A stretch of 9,922 nt of DNA from JAABQT01 sp041488375 (GCA_041488375.1 JBGPPD010000102.1:1-9922), one strand, 5' to 3'; counted from the first letter of the stretch, positions 1-9,146 are shown. The notes: generated by a model not told the origin, from the letters alone. Program-made: numbers and translations.

Positions 1-2
1 AG

Positions 3-758
3 TTGGTGCCCCTCGGCAGCGCCGAGGAGCTGTTCATGCTGGCCGAGTTCATCGAGGGGCACGAGTATGCCGACGACCTGCTGCGGCTGCGCGGCGGCGG
101 CGAGGCGCGCACGCTCGATGTCGAGCGCGCCGACGCGCTGTGCGACTACCTCGTCGCCATCCATCGCCTGCCCGGCACGGACCCCGGCCTCTACGTGCGC
201 CGCGTGCGCGAGCTGCTCGGGCACGGCGAGTGCATCTTCGGCGTGGTCGACGCCTATCCCGCGGATGGCCCGGTGCCGTCGGCCACGCTGCACGAGATCG
301 AGCGGCGCTGCCTCGAGTGGCGCTGGACGCTGAAGCCGCGCTCGCACCGGCTGCGCCAGGTGCACGGCGACTTCCACCCCTGGAACATCCTGTTTCGCGA
401 GGGCGCGGACTTCAGCGTGCTCGACCGCTCGCGCGGCGAATGGGGCGACGCGGCCGACGACGTCACCTGCCTCACGCTGAACTACTTGTTTTTCTCGCTG
501 CAGCGTTCCGGAAGCCTCGAAGGCGGTTTCGAGCGCCTGTTCCGCGGCTTCTGGGACCGCTACCTGGAGCGCTCGGGCGACAGGGAGGTGCTCGAAGTGG
601 CGGCGCCGTTCTTCGCTTTCCGCGGCCTGGTGATGGCGAGCCCCGTCTGGTACCCGGCGCTCGACGAGGCGATCCGCGCCAAGGTCCTGCGCTTCGTGCT
701 CAACGTGCTCGCGGCGGAGCGCTTCGAGCCGGCGCGCGCGAACGATTACTGCGCATGA
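3..758 (+). CDS. APH-fold phosphotransferase family protein, 5'-truncated by window edge
   Basis: This is the C-terminal part of a kinase of the aminoglycoside/choline phosphotransferase (APH) fold; the frame is open to the window edge, so the N-lobe and true start are missing. The visible 251 residues begin around the hinge (FMLAEFIEG, residues 11-19, matching the usual 'LMExxxG'). They contain the Brenner catalytic motif HGDFHPWNILF at 121-131 (catalytic Asp123, Asn128) and the metal-binding Asp141 in a VLDRSRGEWGD segment, followed by a helical C-lobe. Family members transfer ATP phosphate to small-molecule hydroxyls. The substrate here cannot be read, and antibiotic resistance should not be assumed. 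The stop overlaps the next gene's start by 4 nt (ATGA at 755-758), implying translational coupling to the CysC-like kinase. The TTG at position 3 is probably an internal Leu codon rather than the start. Confidence 0.85.
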   Translation: MVPLGSAEELFMLAEFIEGHEYADDLLRLRGGGEARTLDVERADALCDYLVAIHRLPGTDPGLYVRRVRELLGHGECIFGVVDAYPADGPVPSATLHEIERRCLEWRWTLKPRSHRLRQVHGDFHPWNILFREGADFSVLDRSRGEWGDAADDVTCLTLNYLFFSLQRSGSLEGGFERLFRGFWDRYLERSGDREVLEVAAPFFAFRGLVMASPVWYPALDEAIRAKVLRFVLNVLAAERFEPARANDYCA

Positions 759-1279
759 GCTTCGCAGTGTGGCTGACCGGGCTTTCCGGCTCCGGCAAGA
801 GCGCGATCGCGCGCGAGCTCGTCCGGCTGCTGCACGAGCGCGGCGTCGACGCCGCGCTGCTCGAATCGGACGTGCTGCGCACCCAGCTCACACCGCATGC
901 GCGCTACGACGAGCGCGAGCGCGACCTGTTCTACGCGGCAATCGCCCGCCTCGGCGCGTTCCTGGCGGCAGAGGGCAGGCCGGTGATTTTCGACGCCACC
1001 GCCAACCGGCGAGCCTACCGCGACGCGGCGCGGCGCACGATCGCGCGCTTTGCCGAGGTGTTCGTCGACACGCCGCTCGAGGTATGCGCAGCGCGCGACC
1101 CCAAGGGCCTGTATCGCGCCGCGCGCGAAGGCCGCTCGGCCACGCTGCCTGGGGCACAGGCGGCGTACGAGCCGCCCGAGCATCCCGAGCTGGTGGTCCA
1201 CGGCGACACCGGGACGCCGGAGGAGGGCGCGCGCGCCGTACTCGCGCTGCTCGGGAGCCGCGGCTGGCTGCGCGCATAA
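755..1279 (+). CDS. CysC-like P-loop kinase (adenylylsulfate kinase family, substrate uncertain)
   Basis: The product is 174 residues, close to the size of stand-alone APS kinases. A Walker A motif GLSGSGKS lies at residues 9-16. The C-terminal half is strikingly APS-kinase-like: VFVDTPLEVCAARDPKGLY at 102-120, then a YEPPEHPEL stretch at 138-146. APS kinase makes PAPS from APS and ATP in the cytoplasm. However, the family's APS-contacting region (usually DRxxNIRR, then a PYRxxR segment) is replaced by YDERERDLFYAAIARLG (51-67) and DATANRRAYRDAARR (80-94). No cysD, cysN or cysH gene is adjacent. The ATG overlaps the stop of the upstream APH-fold kinase by 4 nt and no Shine-Dalgarno sequence is evident, so translation probably depends on coupling. 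Family membership is secure. Use of APS as substrate is doubtful, since CysC homologues acting on other nucleotide-linked substrates are known. Confidence 0.85.
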   Translation: MSFAVWLTGLSGSGKSAIARELVRLLHERGVDAALLESDVLRTQLTPHARYDERERDLFYAAIARLGAFLAAEGRPVIFDATANRRAYRDAARRTIARFAEVFVDTPLEVCAARDPKGLYRAAREGRSATLPGAQAAYEPPEHPELVVHGDTGTPEEGARAVLALLGSRGWLRA

Positions 1280-1286
1280 TGGCCGC

Positions 1287-2132
1287 ATGAGCCTCCTGCC
1301 TTCGTTCGACGCCTACACGCCGCGCGAAATCGCGCAGCGCGTGCAGGAGGTCTGCCTGCTCAAGTCGCGCCTGCCGTTCCTGCAGCTGGTGATGCTCGGC
1401 ATCCTCGCCGGCGCATTCATCGGCCTGGGCTCGCTCTACTACGTCATCGTGGCGAGCGACCCGCAACTGGGCTTCGCCGCGCAGCGGGTGCTGGGCGGCG
1501 CGGTGTTCTCGCTCGGCCTGCTGCTGGTGGTGGTGGCGGGCGCGGAGCTGTTCACCGGCAACAACCTGCTGGCGATGGCCTGGGCCGACGGCTGCCTGCC
1601 GACGCGCGACGTGCTCACCAACTGGGCCGTGGTGTGCACCGCGAATTTCATCGGCGCGGCGGGCCTCGCGGCCATCGTGTTCCTGTCGGGCCACACCGGG
1701 ATGAACGGCGGGGCGATCGGCCGGACCTACCTGAACATTGCCGCGGCGAAGGCCGCGCTGCCGTTCTGGGAGGCGTTCTTTCGCGGCGTGCTGTGCAACG
1801 TGCTGGTGTGCATGGCGGTGTGGATGACGCTGGCCGGGCGCAGCGTGACCGACAAGTTCATCGCCATCCTGCTGCCGATATCGGCCTTCGTCGCCGCCGG
1901 CTTCGAGCACTCGATCGCCAACATGTACTTCCTGCCGCTGGGGATGATGCTGCAGGCCGCCGCCGGGCAGCCGCTGGAGTTCGCCTGGCTGTGGCGCAAC
2001 CTGGTGCCGGTGATCGCCGGCAACCTGGTCGGCGGCAGCGTGCTGGTGGCGCTGGTGTACTACGTGATCTACCGGCGCGTGCCGCGCGACACCTCGAGCC
2101 TGGAGCCGTCGCGCAAGGCGTCCGACGGGTAG
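1287..2132 (+). CDS. Formate/nitrite transporter (FNT/FocA-NirC) family channel
   Basis: The product is a 281-residue integral inner-membrane protein of the pentameric FNT family, which conducts small monovalent anions or acids such as formate, nitrite or hydrosulfide. Family marks seen: AGAFIGLGSLYY (41-52) on the first helix, AELFTGNN (86-93), RGVLCNVLVCMAVWM (166-180), and GFEHSIANMYFLPLG (205-219) carrying the conserved central-pore His208. The last helix runs about 239-262. The length is normal for the family. The ATG lies 7 nt after the CysC-like kinase stop, suggesting one operon, with no clear ribosome binding site. The oddity is the tail: everything from Tyr262 onward (YRRVPRDTSSLEPSRKASDG) is encoded by an 81-bp repeat that is the antisense of the HlyD gene's 3' end at 4265-4345, so the native C-terminus has probably been replaced or was always an antisense overlap. 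Family call is firm; the transported ion is not determined. Confidence 0.95.
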   Translation: MSLLPSFDAYTPREIAQRVQEVCLLKSRLPFLQLVMLGILAGAFIGLGSLYYVIVASDPQLGFAAQRVLGGAVFSLGLLLVVVAGAELFTGNNLLAMAWADGCLPTRDVLTNWAVVCTANFIGAAGLAAIVFLSGHTGMNGGAIGRTYLNIAAAKAALPFWEAFFRGVLCNVLVCMAVWMTLAGRSVTDKFIAILLPISAFVAAGFEHSIANMYFLPLGMMLQAAAGQPLEFAWLWRNLVPVIAGNLVGGSVLVALVYYVIYRRVPRDTSSLEPSRKASDG

Positions 2133-2149
2133 ACCACCACCCGGTCGCC
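2069..2149 (-). repeat. 81-bp direct repeat, copy A: fossil 3' end of a HlyD-type gene inside the FNT gene
   Basis: This segment matches 4265-4345 at 76 of 81 positions, with 2103-2149 identical to 4299-4345 (47 bp exact). Read on the minus strand it encodes the last 26 residues of a HlyD-type adaptor (GDRVVVYPSDALRDGSRLEV, then SRGTRR) and its TAG stop at 2069-2071. No HlyD sequence is recognisable upstream of it: beyond 2149 the minus strand runs into the convergent EAL gene. On the plus strand the same bases encode the FNT C-terminal tail and stop. Mismatches are at 2078, 2080, 2093, 2096 and 2102. Four of the five fall on positions that are third codon positions in both reading frames. 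Confidence 0.93.
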
Positions 2150-2159
2150 GGGCCGCGGT

Positions 2160-3737
2160 TCAGGCGTCGGCAAGGGTGATGGCGCGCTGCGCCGTCCCCA
2201 GGCGCTCGGGCTGCGCGACGCCGAAGCCCTGCACGTAGTCGACGTCGACGGCGCGCAGGCTGGCGAGCGTGTCCTGGTCCTCCACGAATTCCGCGATGCT
2301 GCGCATGCCGGACTTGCGGCACACCTCGGCAATCGCGCGCACCTTGAGCCGCGCGGCCGGATGGCGCAGCATGTTCAGGACCACCACGCCGTCAATCTTC
2401 ACGAAGTCGAACGCCAGCCCCTTGAGGGAGGCGAAGGAGCCCTTGACACTGCCGAACGCGTCGGCGGTGAAACGGCAGCCGAAGGGTTTCAGCATGCCGA
2501 TGAGCCTGGCCGCCTCTGCGTGCCAGAGCGCGAATTCGTGCTCCGCGATCTCGAAGCAGAGCATGCCGCCGTCGAAATTCCGGTCCAGCAGCTGCTTCTG
2601 CACGAATTGGGCGAAGGCGTGGCTGCGCACCGACGCCTGGGACAGGTTGACGCAATACAGGGCGGGCCTGCCGCCTACACCATGCATGGCCCGCATTTCG
2701 TGGCAGCGGGTAATGAGCTCGCGCACCACCCAGCGGTCCAGCTGCTCCATCATGCCGTAGCGCTCGGCGACGGGGAAGAAGCCGCCGGGAGGCAGCAGGT
2801 TGTCCTCCTCCTCCTGCAGCCGCAGGAGCACCTCGTAGCACGCAGGGTCCGAGGGCGCCGGCTTGAGCGCGACGATGGGCTGCACCATGAGCAGGAACCG
2901 GTTTTCCTTGAGCGCCTGCGCCAGCGTGGCCCGGGGCTCGTCCCAATCGGCGGCGCGGTCCGACATCGCCCGCAAATAGGCGATGTCGTCGCCGCTGGCG
3001 TCTTCCGGGAATGGCGCCGGGGCAGGCGCAGCCGTTGCCGGCGCGGCGTCGACCGTCGCGGCCTCGAGCGGGGCGATTGCGGCGGGCGCGGCAAGTTTGC
3101 GGCTCAGGATGACGAAAACGCCGGTCGGGGCGGGATCGTGCCTCGGGAATGGCAGGTGGTGCACGGCGAAAGACTCGCCGTCCGGATGGCCGGGCCACGC
3201 CAGTTCGTAGCAGGCTTCGCGCCCCGAGAGCGATGCGTCGAGGTGCGGCTGCATTGCGGCGAATACCTCGTTGCCGACCGTGGCGCTGAACAGGCGACCG
3301 TCGATCGCGTCGTGCGGCAGTCGCACCTGCATCGCCGCCGCCGTGTTGTGGAGGTGGCAGCGCATTTCGCGGTCGATGAGGAACACCGGCGTCGGGAGAG
3401 AATCGCACAGCAGGCGCATGCGGTCCTCGCCGACCTGGATGGCGCCGGTCGCGGCGTGGGCGCGGGTCGCTTCCCGATCGAGAGTTGCGCGCAGGCGCTC
3501 GAGCTGCCGCGTGCGCCGGGCGACGAGCCACTCCGCCCGGGACAGGCGGCTGCCCGTCGCCACCACGGCGGCAAACAGGATACCGCCGAGGAACGCGATC
3601 CATCTGGGGTCGTACAGCGTCCAGTAGATGGTGGCCGTCAGCAATGTCCCGAGCGCCGCGACGCTGGCCAGCGAAAGGAACACTCGTACCGACGGCCGGC
3701 TGATCAACCGCCGGAATCGCATGCGCAATGGCACCAT
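2160..3737 (-). CDS. Membrane-anchored PAS-EAL domain protein (c-di-GMP phosphodiesterase-like)
   Basis: The product has 525 residues. Two predicted membrane helices (about 18-38 and 47-63) are followed by a short helical linker, a PAS-like domain (about 103-213), an Ala/Pro-rich linker (215-246) and an EAL domain (about 272-518); no GGDEF domain is present. EAL domains hydrolyse c-di-GMP to pGpG at the membrane face of the cytosol. Conserved residues seen: Glu302 (EVLLR, the EAL motif), Asn364 (VNLS), Glu396 (EIAE), Asp426, Lys447 (VKID), Glu483/Glu486 (AEFVE) and Gln503 (VQGF). The usual Asp-Asp pair of the DDFG motif reads Asp426-Ala427 (ADAFG), losing one metal ligand, so activity may be weak or the protein may be a c-di-GMP sensor. 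The gene starts 32 nt after the hemerythrin stop on the same strand, suggesting co-transcription. The ATG at 3737 has no strong ribosome binding site; Met6 is an alternative start. Confidence 0.92.
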   Translation of the reverse strand: MVPLRMRFRRLISRPSVRVFLSLASVAALGTLLTATIYWTLYDPRWIAFLGGILFAAVVATGSRLSRAEWLVARRTRQLERLRATLDREATRAHAATGAIQVGEDRMRLLCDSLPTPVFLIDREMRCHLHNTAAAMQVRLPHDAIDGRLFSATVGNEVFAAMQPHLDASLSGREACYELAWPGHPDGESFAVHHLPFPRHDPAPTGVFVILSRKLAAPAAIAPLEAATVDAAPATAAPAPAPFPEDASGDDIAYLRAMSDRAADWDEPRATLAQALKENRFLLMVQPIVALKPAPSDPACYEVLLRLQEEEDNLLPPGGFFPVAERYGMMEQLDRWVVRELITRCHEMRAMHGVGGRPALYCVNLSQASVRSHAFAQFVQKQLLDRNFDGGMLCFEIAEHEFALWHAEAARLIGMLKPFGCRFTADAFGSVKGSFASLKGLAFDFVKIDGVVVLNMLRHPAARLKVRAIAEVCRKSGMRSIAEFVEDQDTLASLRAVDVDYVQGFGVAQPERLGTAQRAITLADA

Positions 3738-3769
3738 CCTGGGCCGTCAGCCTGCGATGGGGTCGCCGT

Positions 3770-4216
3770 CTAGTCCGGGCCGAGGCGCAGGCGCAGGTAC
3801 TTGCCCAGCAATAGCGCCGCGGGATAGATCACCGCTTCCTCCAGCCGCATGTGGCCGACCAGGCGGGCGGCCAATGCGGCGAACTCCGGGCGTTCTTCGG
3901 CGTGCGCCGCCGCGACCAGCATCTCGAGCGCGGCTTCGATCATGTGGTGCTCGGCCACCATGTCCTTGACGCTGCCCTCGAATTCACCGAAGAGCGGGAA
4001 GGTCTTCGACAGGCTCGCTTCCGGCCTGCCGTGCGCCACCAGGGGCAGCAGCTCGATCAGCGGGAGGACGAGCCGCTCCTCCTTTGCCGCGTGCTGTGTG
4101 AAATAGCGCGCGACGCGCTGCGCCGTCTCGCCGATCGCACCCGGCTGGCGCGCGGCGCGGGCAAGACGGTCGTGGATTTCGCCGTGGTCGGCGCTGAAGG
4201 CGGTGTGCGCACTCAT
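3770..4216 (-). CDS. Hemerythrin (HHE cation-binding) domain protein
   Basis: The product is 148 residues, a single four-helix HHE domain with no signal peptide, so it is cytoplasmic. Candidate di-iron ligands follow the family pattern: His11/His15 (DHGEIH), His42 with Glu46 (HAAKEE), His90/His91 (AEHHMIEAAL), and His122 with Glu126 (HMRLEEAVIYP). Bacterial single-domain hemerythrins bind O2 or NO reversibly, and some relatives (YtfE/RIC) repair iron centres after nitrosative stress; which role applies cannot be told. A 14-bp FNR-type palindrome lies 33 nt upstream of the ATG. The gene is followed after 32 nt by the EAL protein, making an O2/NO-linked influence on c-di-GMP plausible but unproven. 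The ATG is the only methionine near the N-terminus that keeps His11/His15. No Shine-Dalgarno sequence precedes it. Confidence 0.9.
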   Translation of the reverse strand: MSAHTAFSADHGEIHDRLARAARQPGAIGETAQRVARYFTQHAAKEERLVLPLIELLPLVAHGRPEASLSKTFPLFGEFEGSVKDMVAEHHMIEAALEMLVAAAHAEERPEFAALAARLVGHMRLEEAVIYPAALLLGKYLRLRLGPD

Positions 4217-4224
4217 CTATCCAG

Positions 4225-4230
4225 CTTATG
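4225..4230 (-). promoter_or_regulatory. Possible -10 element for the hemerythrin gene
   Basis: On the minus strand the hexamer CATAAG (4 of 6 matches to TATAAT) lies 19 nt downstream of the FNR-type box. A start of transcription about 7 nt further on would fall only a few nt before the ATG at 4216, giving a very short or absent leader. This is a weak match in GC-rich DNA and is supported mainly by its position relative to the box. Confidence 0.35.
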
Positions 4231-4249
4231 GGAGCCGGGTGCCGGCGGT

Positions 4250-4263
4250 TTGACCTGCGTCAA
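4250..4263 (-). promoter_or_regulatory. FNR/ANR/DNR-type operator upstream of hemerythrin
   Basis: The minus-strand sequence TTGACGCAGGTCAA is a dyad with 5-bp half-sites TTGAC/GTCAA separated by 4 bp. It matches the Crp/Fnr-superfamily pattern TTGAY-N4-RTCAA used by FNR, ANR and DNR/NnrR. Its centre is 40.5 nt upstream of the A of the hemerythrin ATG, and it begins one base after the HlyD stop codon. The identical 14-mer recurs at 9077-9090. It suggests activation under low oxygen or NO; the exact regulator cannot be told from the site. Confidence 0.75.
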
Positions 4264-4264
4264 C

Positions 4265-4345
4265 CTACCGGCGGGCGCCGCGCGACACTTCCAGCCTCGA
4301 GCCGTCGCGCAAGGCGTCCGACGGGTAGACCACCACCCGGTCGCC
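4265..4345 (-). repeat. 81-bp direct repeat, copy B: in-place 3' end of the HlyD-type gene
   Basis: This is the partner of 2069-2149 in the same orientation, 2,196 bp away. It comprises the last 26 codons and TAG stop of the adaptor gene. The match begins at the stop codon itself: the next base (4264) differs from copy A, and copy A continues into FNT coding sequence. The hemerythrin and EAL genes lie wholly between the two copies. Confidence 0.93.
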
Positions 4346-5094
4346 CGCTTTCAGCCCGTCCTCGACCATCGCCTCGGCGCCGTTGCGCCGCGGCACCTTC
4401 ACCGCGCGCTTGACGGCGCGATCACCTTCGGCCACGAATACCGCCCAGCCATCGCCGTCGCGGAACAGCGCGCCCACCGGCACCTTGGTCGCGCTCTCCT
4501 CGCGATGCGTGACGATGTGCGCTTCCACGCGGAAGGCGTCGCCGATGGTCTGGATGCGGTCCAGCGGCTCGGCGAAATCCAGGATCACGTTGACGCGCTG
4601 CTCCTCGACTCCCAGCGCCGACACCTTGGTGAAGGCGGCGGGCTCGACCAGCCGCACGCGCGCCGCCAGCGGCGCCACGCCCTGGCCCAGCTCCAGGCGC
4701 GCCGCCATGCCCGGGCGGATCGCGACCGAATCCTGCGACAGCACGTCCACCACCGCCTCGAGGCTCCTCGCGTCGGCGATCTCCAGCAGCGGCGCGCCCA
4801 GCGCCACCGGGCTCTCGCTCTTCTGGATCACCTTCAGCACCGCGCCGGCGACCGGCGAGGTCACTTCCCATTGCGCGCCGGGCTCGCCGCTGCGGTAGCG
4901 CACCAGCGCGGCGCGCGCCTGCGCCAGGTCGTGCCCGGCGGCGTCCTCGGCGTGGCGCGCCGCCTCCACCGAGCGCTCCGCGGTGCGCAGCGCCAGCGCG
5001 GCCTGTTCGCGGGCCGTCGCCGAGACGAAGCCGCCGCTCGCCAGCTTGGCCTGGCGCTCCAGGTCGGCGCGCGCCTGGTCGCGCTGCGCGCGCA

Positions 5095-5102
5095 GCTTGC
5101 TT
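5095..5102. repeat. 4-bp tandem duplication (GCTT x2) causing the HlyD frameshift
   Basis: On the coding (minus) strand the codons for Glu-Thr-Leu-Lys are followed by an extra copy of AAGC. Deleting one unit rejoins Lys123 to LRAQRDQARADLERQAKL, a proper continuation of the adaptor coiled coil, and makes the gene length 1,200 bp, exactly 400 codons with stop. Confidence 0.85.
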
Positions 5103-5464
5103 GAGGGTCTCGGCCCCGGCGCGCGCCAGCTGCGCCTCGGCCGCGCCGATGCGCTCCTGCAGCTCGCGCGCGGTCCTGGCGTCGAGGAACGCGGGCGCGG
5201 TGGGCGTGAGCAGCGCCACCGCCTGGCCCTGCTGCACCGGGTCGCCCGCCTCCAGCCGGATGCGCTCCACGCGCCCGGCGAGCGGCGCCGCGATCAGATA
5301 GCGGTCGCGCACGCGCGTCTTGCCGTCGTCGACCACCGTCTGCTCGAACGGCCCCTGGGTGACGGCGGCGAGCTCCACCGCGATCGGCAGCGCGCGCAGC
5401 GCCCAGGCCGCGAGCGCGGCGAGGACCACGCCCGCGGCGGCGAGCAACACCAGGTTCCTCTTTT

Positions 5465-8525
<3,061 letters not shown>

Positions 8526-8529
<4 letters not shown>

Positions 8530-9041
8530 AGCTTCTTCTCCACCCGCGCCAAGGTCGGCTCGAGCGGATCCACGCTCACCTCGAAGCCCAAGGCCTTCAC
8601 GAACCGCAGCATGGCGCGATTGTCGCGCAGGACCAGGCCTTGCATGGTGCGCAAGCCCCGCTCGCGGGCGGTGCGCATCAGCATCTCCATCAGCAGCCCG
8701 GCGATGCCGGTCCTGCGCCAGGCGTCGGCCACGACCACGGCGAACTCGCAGCTCCTGCCGTCGGGGTTCAGGACATAGCGCGCCTGGCCGACGATGGCGT
8801 CCCCGGCCTCGCACACGAACGCCATGTGCCGGTCGTAATCGACGTGGGTGAGGAAGTGCAGCATCGGCTCCGGCACCGCGCCCACGAACTTCATGAAGCG
8901 CTGCTGGCGGCTTTCCGGCGCGAGACGCTCGAAGAACTCGCGTTCGCGCGGTTCGTCGTCGGCGCGGATCGGCCGGATCAGGATCGAGCGCCCGTCGGCG
9001 AGCGTGCGCCGGCGCTCGAGCTGCTGCGGGTATTCGGCCAT
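8526..9041 (-). CDS. GNAT-family N-acetyltransferase
   Basis: The product is 171 residues and cytoplasmic. The N-terminal pattern (LADGRSILIRPIRADDEPREREFFERLAPES-RQQRF, residues 14-49) resembles the acetyltransferase domain found in Pat-type protein lysine acetyltransferases and their stand-alone relatives. The acetyl-CoA motif A is FAVVVADAWRRTGIAGLLMEML (100-121), with RRTGIA at 109-114 as the pyrophosphate-binding Q/RxxGxG/A loop. Motif B follows (GLVLRDNRAMLRFVKALGFE, 135-154). The acceptor (protein lysine, small amine or peptide) cannot be read. It is the first gene of the ABC exporter operon, overlapping the ATPase start by 4 nt, and diverges from the CstA gene. An FNR-type palindrome lies 35 nt upstream of the ATG; no Shine-Dalgarno sequence is evident. 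Confidence 0.9.
8538..8541 (-). promoter_or_regulatory. Ribosome binding site that fixes the ATPase GTG start
   Basis: GGAG on the minus strand, 8 nt before the GTG at 8529, within the final codons of the acetyltransferase gene. The spacing equals that at the permease start. Confidence 0.6.
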
Positions 9042-9046
9042 GGCGC

Positions 9047-9052
9047 ATTGTC
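9047..9052 (-). promoter_or_regulatory. Possible -10 element for the GNAT-ABC operon
   Basis: Minus-strand GACAAT (4 of 6 matches to TATAAT) lies 24 nt from the FNR-type box and 5 nt before the ATG at 9041. The spacing is slightly longer than the usual class II arrangement, so this is weak; it would give an essentially leaderless transcript. Confidence 0.3.
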
Positions 9053-9076
9053 GCCGCCCGAGGCCCGCGCAGCGCT

Positions 9077-9090
9077 TTGACGCAGGTCAA
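9077..9090 (+). promoter_or_regulatory. FNR/ANR/DNR-type operator in the GNAT/cstA divergent region
   Basis: TTGACGCAGGTCAA is identical over all 14 bp, including the 4-bp spacer, to the site upstream of the hemerythrin gene (4250-4263, minus strand). It sits in the 105-bp region between the divergent GNAT operon and the CstA gene, its near edge 35 nt from the GNAT ATG and 56 nt from the CstA ATG. The geometry toward CstA fits a class II activator site (see the -10 element at 9112). A Crp/Fnr-family regulator responding to low oxygen or NO is the likely ligand-dependent binder. Confidence 0.75.
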
Positions 9091-9111
9091 CACGCGGCCT
9101 TTTTTCCGGCG

Positions 9112-9117
9112 GAGAAT
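9112..9117 (+). promoter_or_regulatory. Possible -10 element of a class II FNR-dependent promoter for cstA
   Basis: GAGAAT (4 of 6 matches to TATAAT) begins 21 nt after the palindrome. The predicted transcription start near 9124-9125 lies about 41 nt from the palindrome centre, the classic class II position. It leaves a leader of about 22 nt containing the Shine-Dalgarno sequence. Confidence 0.45.
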
Positions 9118-9134
9118 TTCCGGGAGGATCGAGG

Positions 9135-9140
9135 AAGGAG
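9135..9140 (+). promoter_or_regulatory. Ribosome binding site of the CstA gene
   Basis: AAGGAG lies 6 nt upstream of the ATG at 9147, the best Shine-Dalgarno sequence in the window. It fixes the start of the CstA reading frame. Confidence 0.8.
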
Positions 9141-9146
9141 CAAGTC

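Noticed and set aside
3..758. Calling the first gene an aminoglycoside resistance gene
   Set aside because: The APH fold is shared by many metabolic kinases. The N-lobe is outside the window and nothing here indicates an antibiotic substrate.
2140..2152. A small perfect hairpin (CCCGG-TCG-CCGGG) between the convergent FNT and EAL genes, as a terminator
   Set aside because: The stem is only 5 bp with a 3-nt loop and no T-tract on either side. Such stems are frequent in GC-rich DNA.
2069..2332. A minus-strand 87-codon open frame running from the EAL gene region into repeat copy A
   Set aside because: Only its last 26 codons resemble a protein (the HlyD tail). The rest is the EAL gene read in the wrong frame, so it is a fossil junction and not a gene.
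2361..3773. A plus-strand open frame of 470 codons opposite the EAL gene
   Set aside because: The minus strand encodes recognisable PAS and EAL domains. The plus-strand product is low-complexity and has no ribosome binding site or family motif.
4217..4264. A CRP site instead of an FNR-type site upstream of hemerythrin
   Set aside because: The half-sites are TTGAC/GTCAA with a 4-bp spacer. CRP sites have TGTGA/TCACA with a 6-bp spacer, which is not seen.
4422..5099. Continuation of the adaptor reading frame past the duplication, which would give a 348-residue protein
   Set aside because: After Lys123 this frame yields Gly/Arg/Ala-rich nonsense, while the frame shifted by the 4-bp unit carries the expected coiled coil, second lipoyl half and C-terminal domain.
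8530..9093. Upstream extension of the ABC ATPase reading frame to a start near 9093
   Set aside because: This region is the acetyltransferase gene in another frame. The GTG at 8529 has its own ribosome binding site and gives the normal family length.
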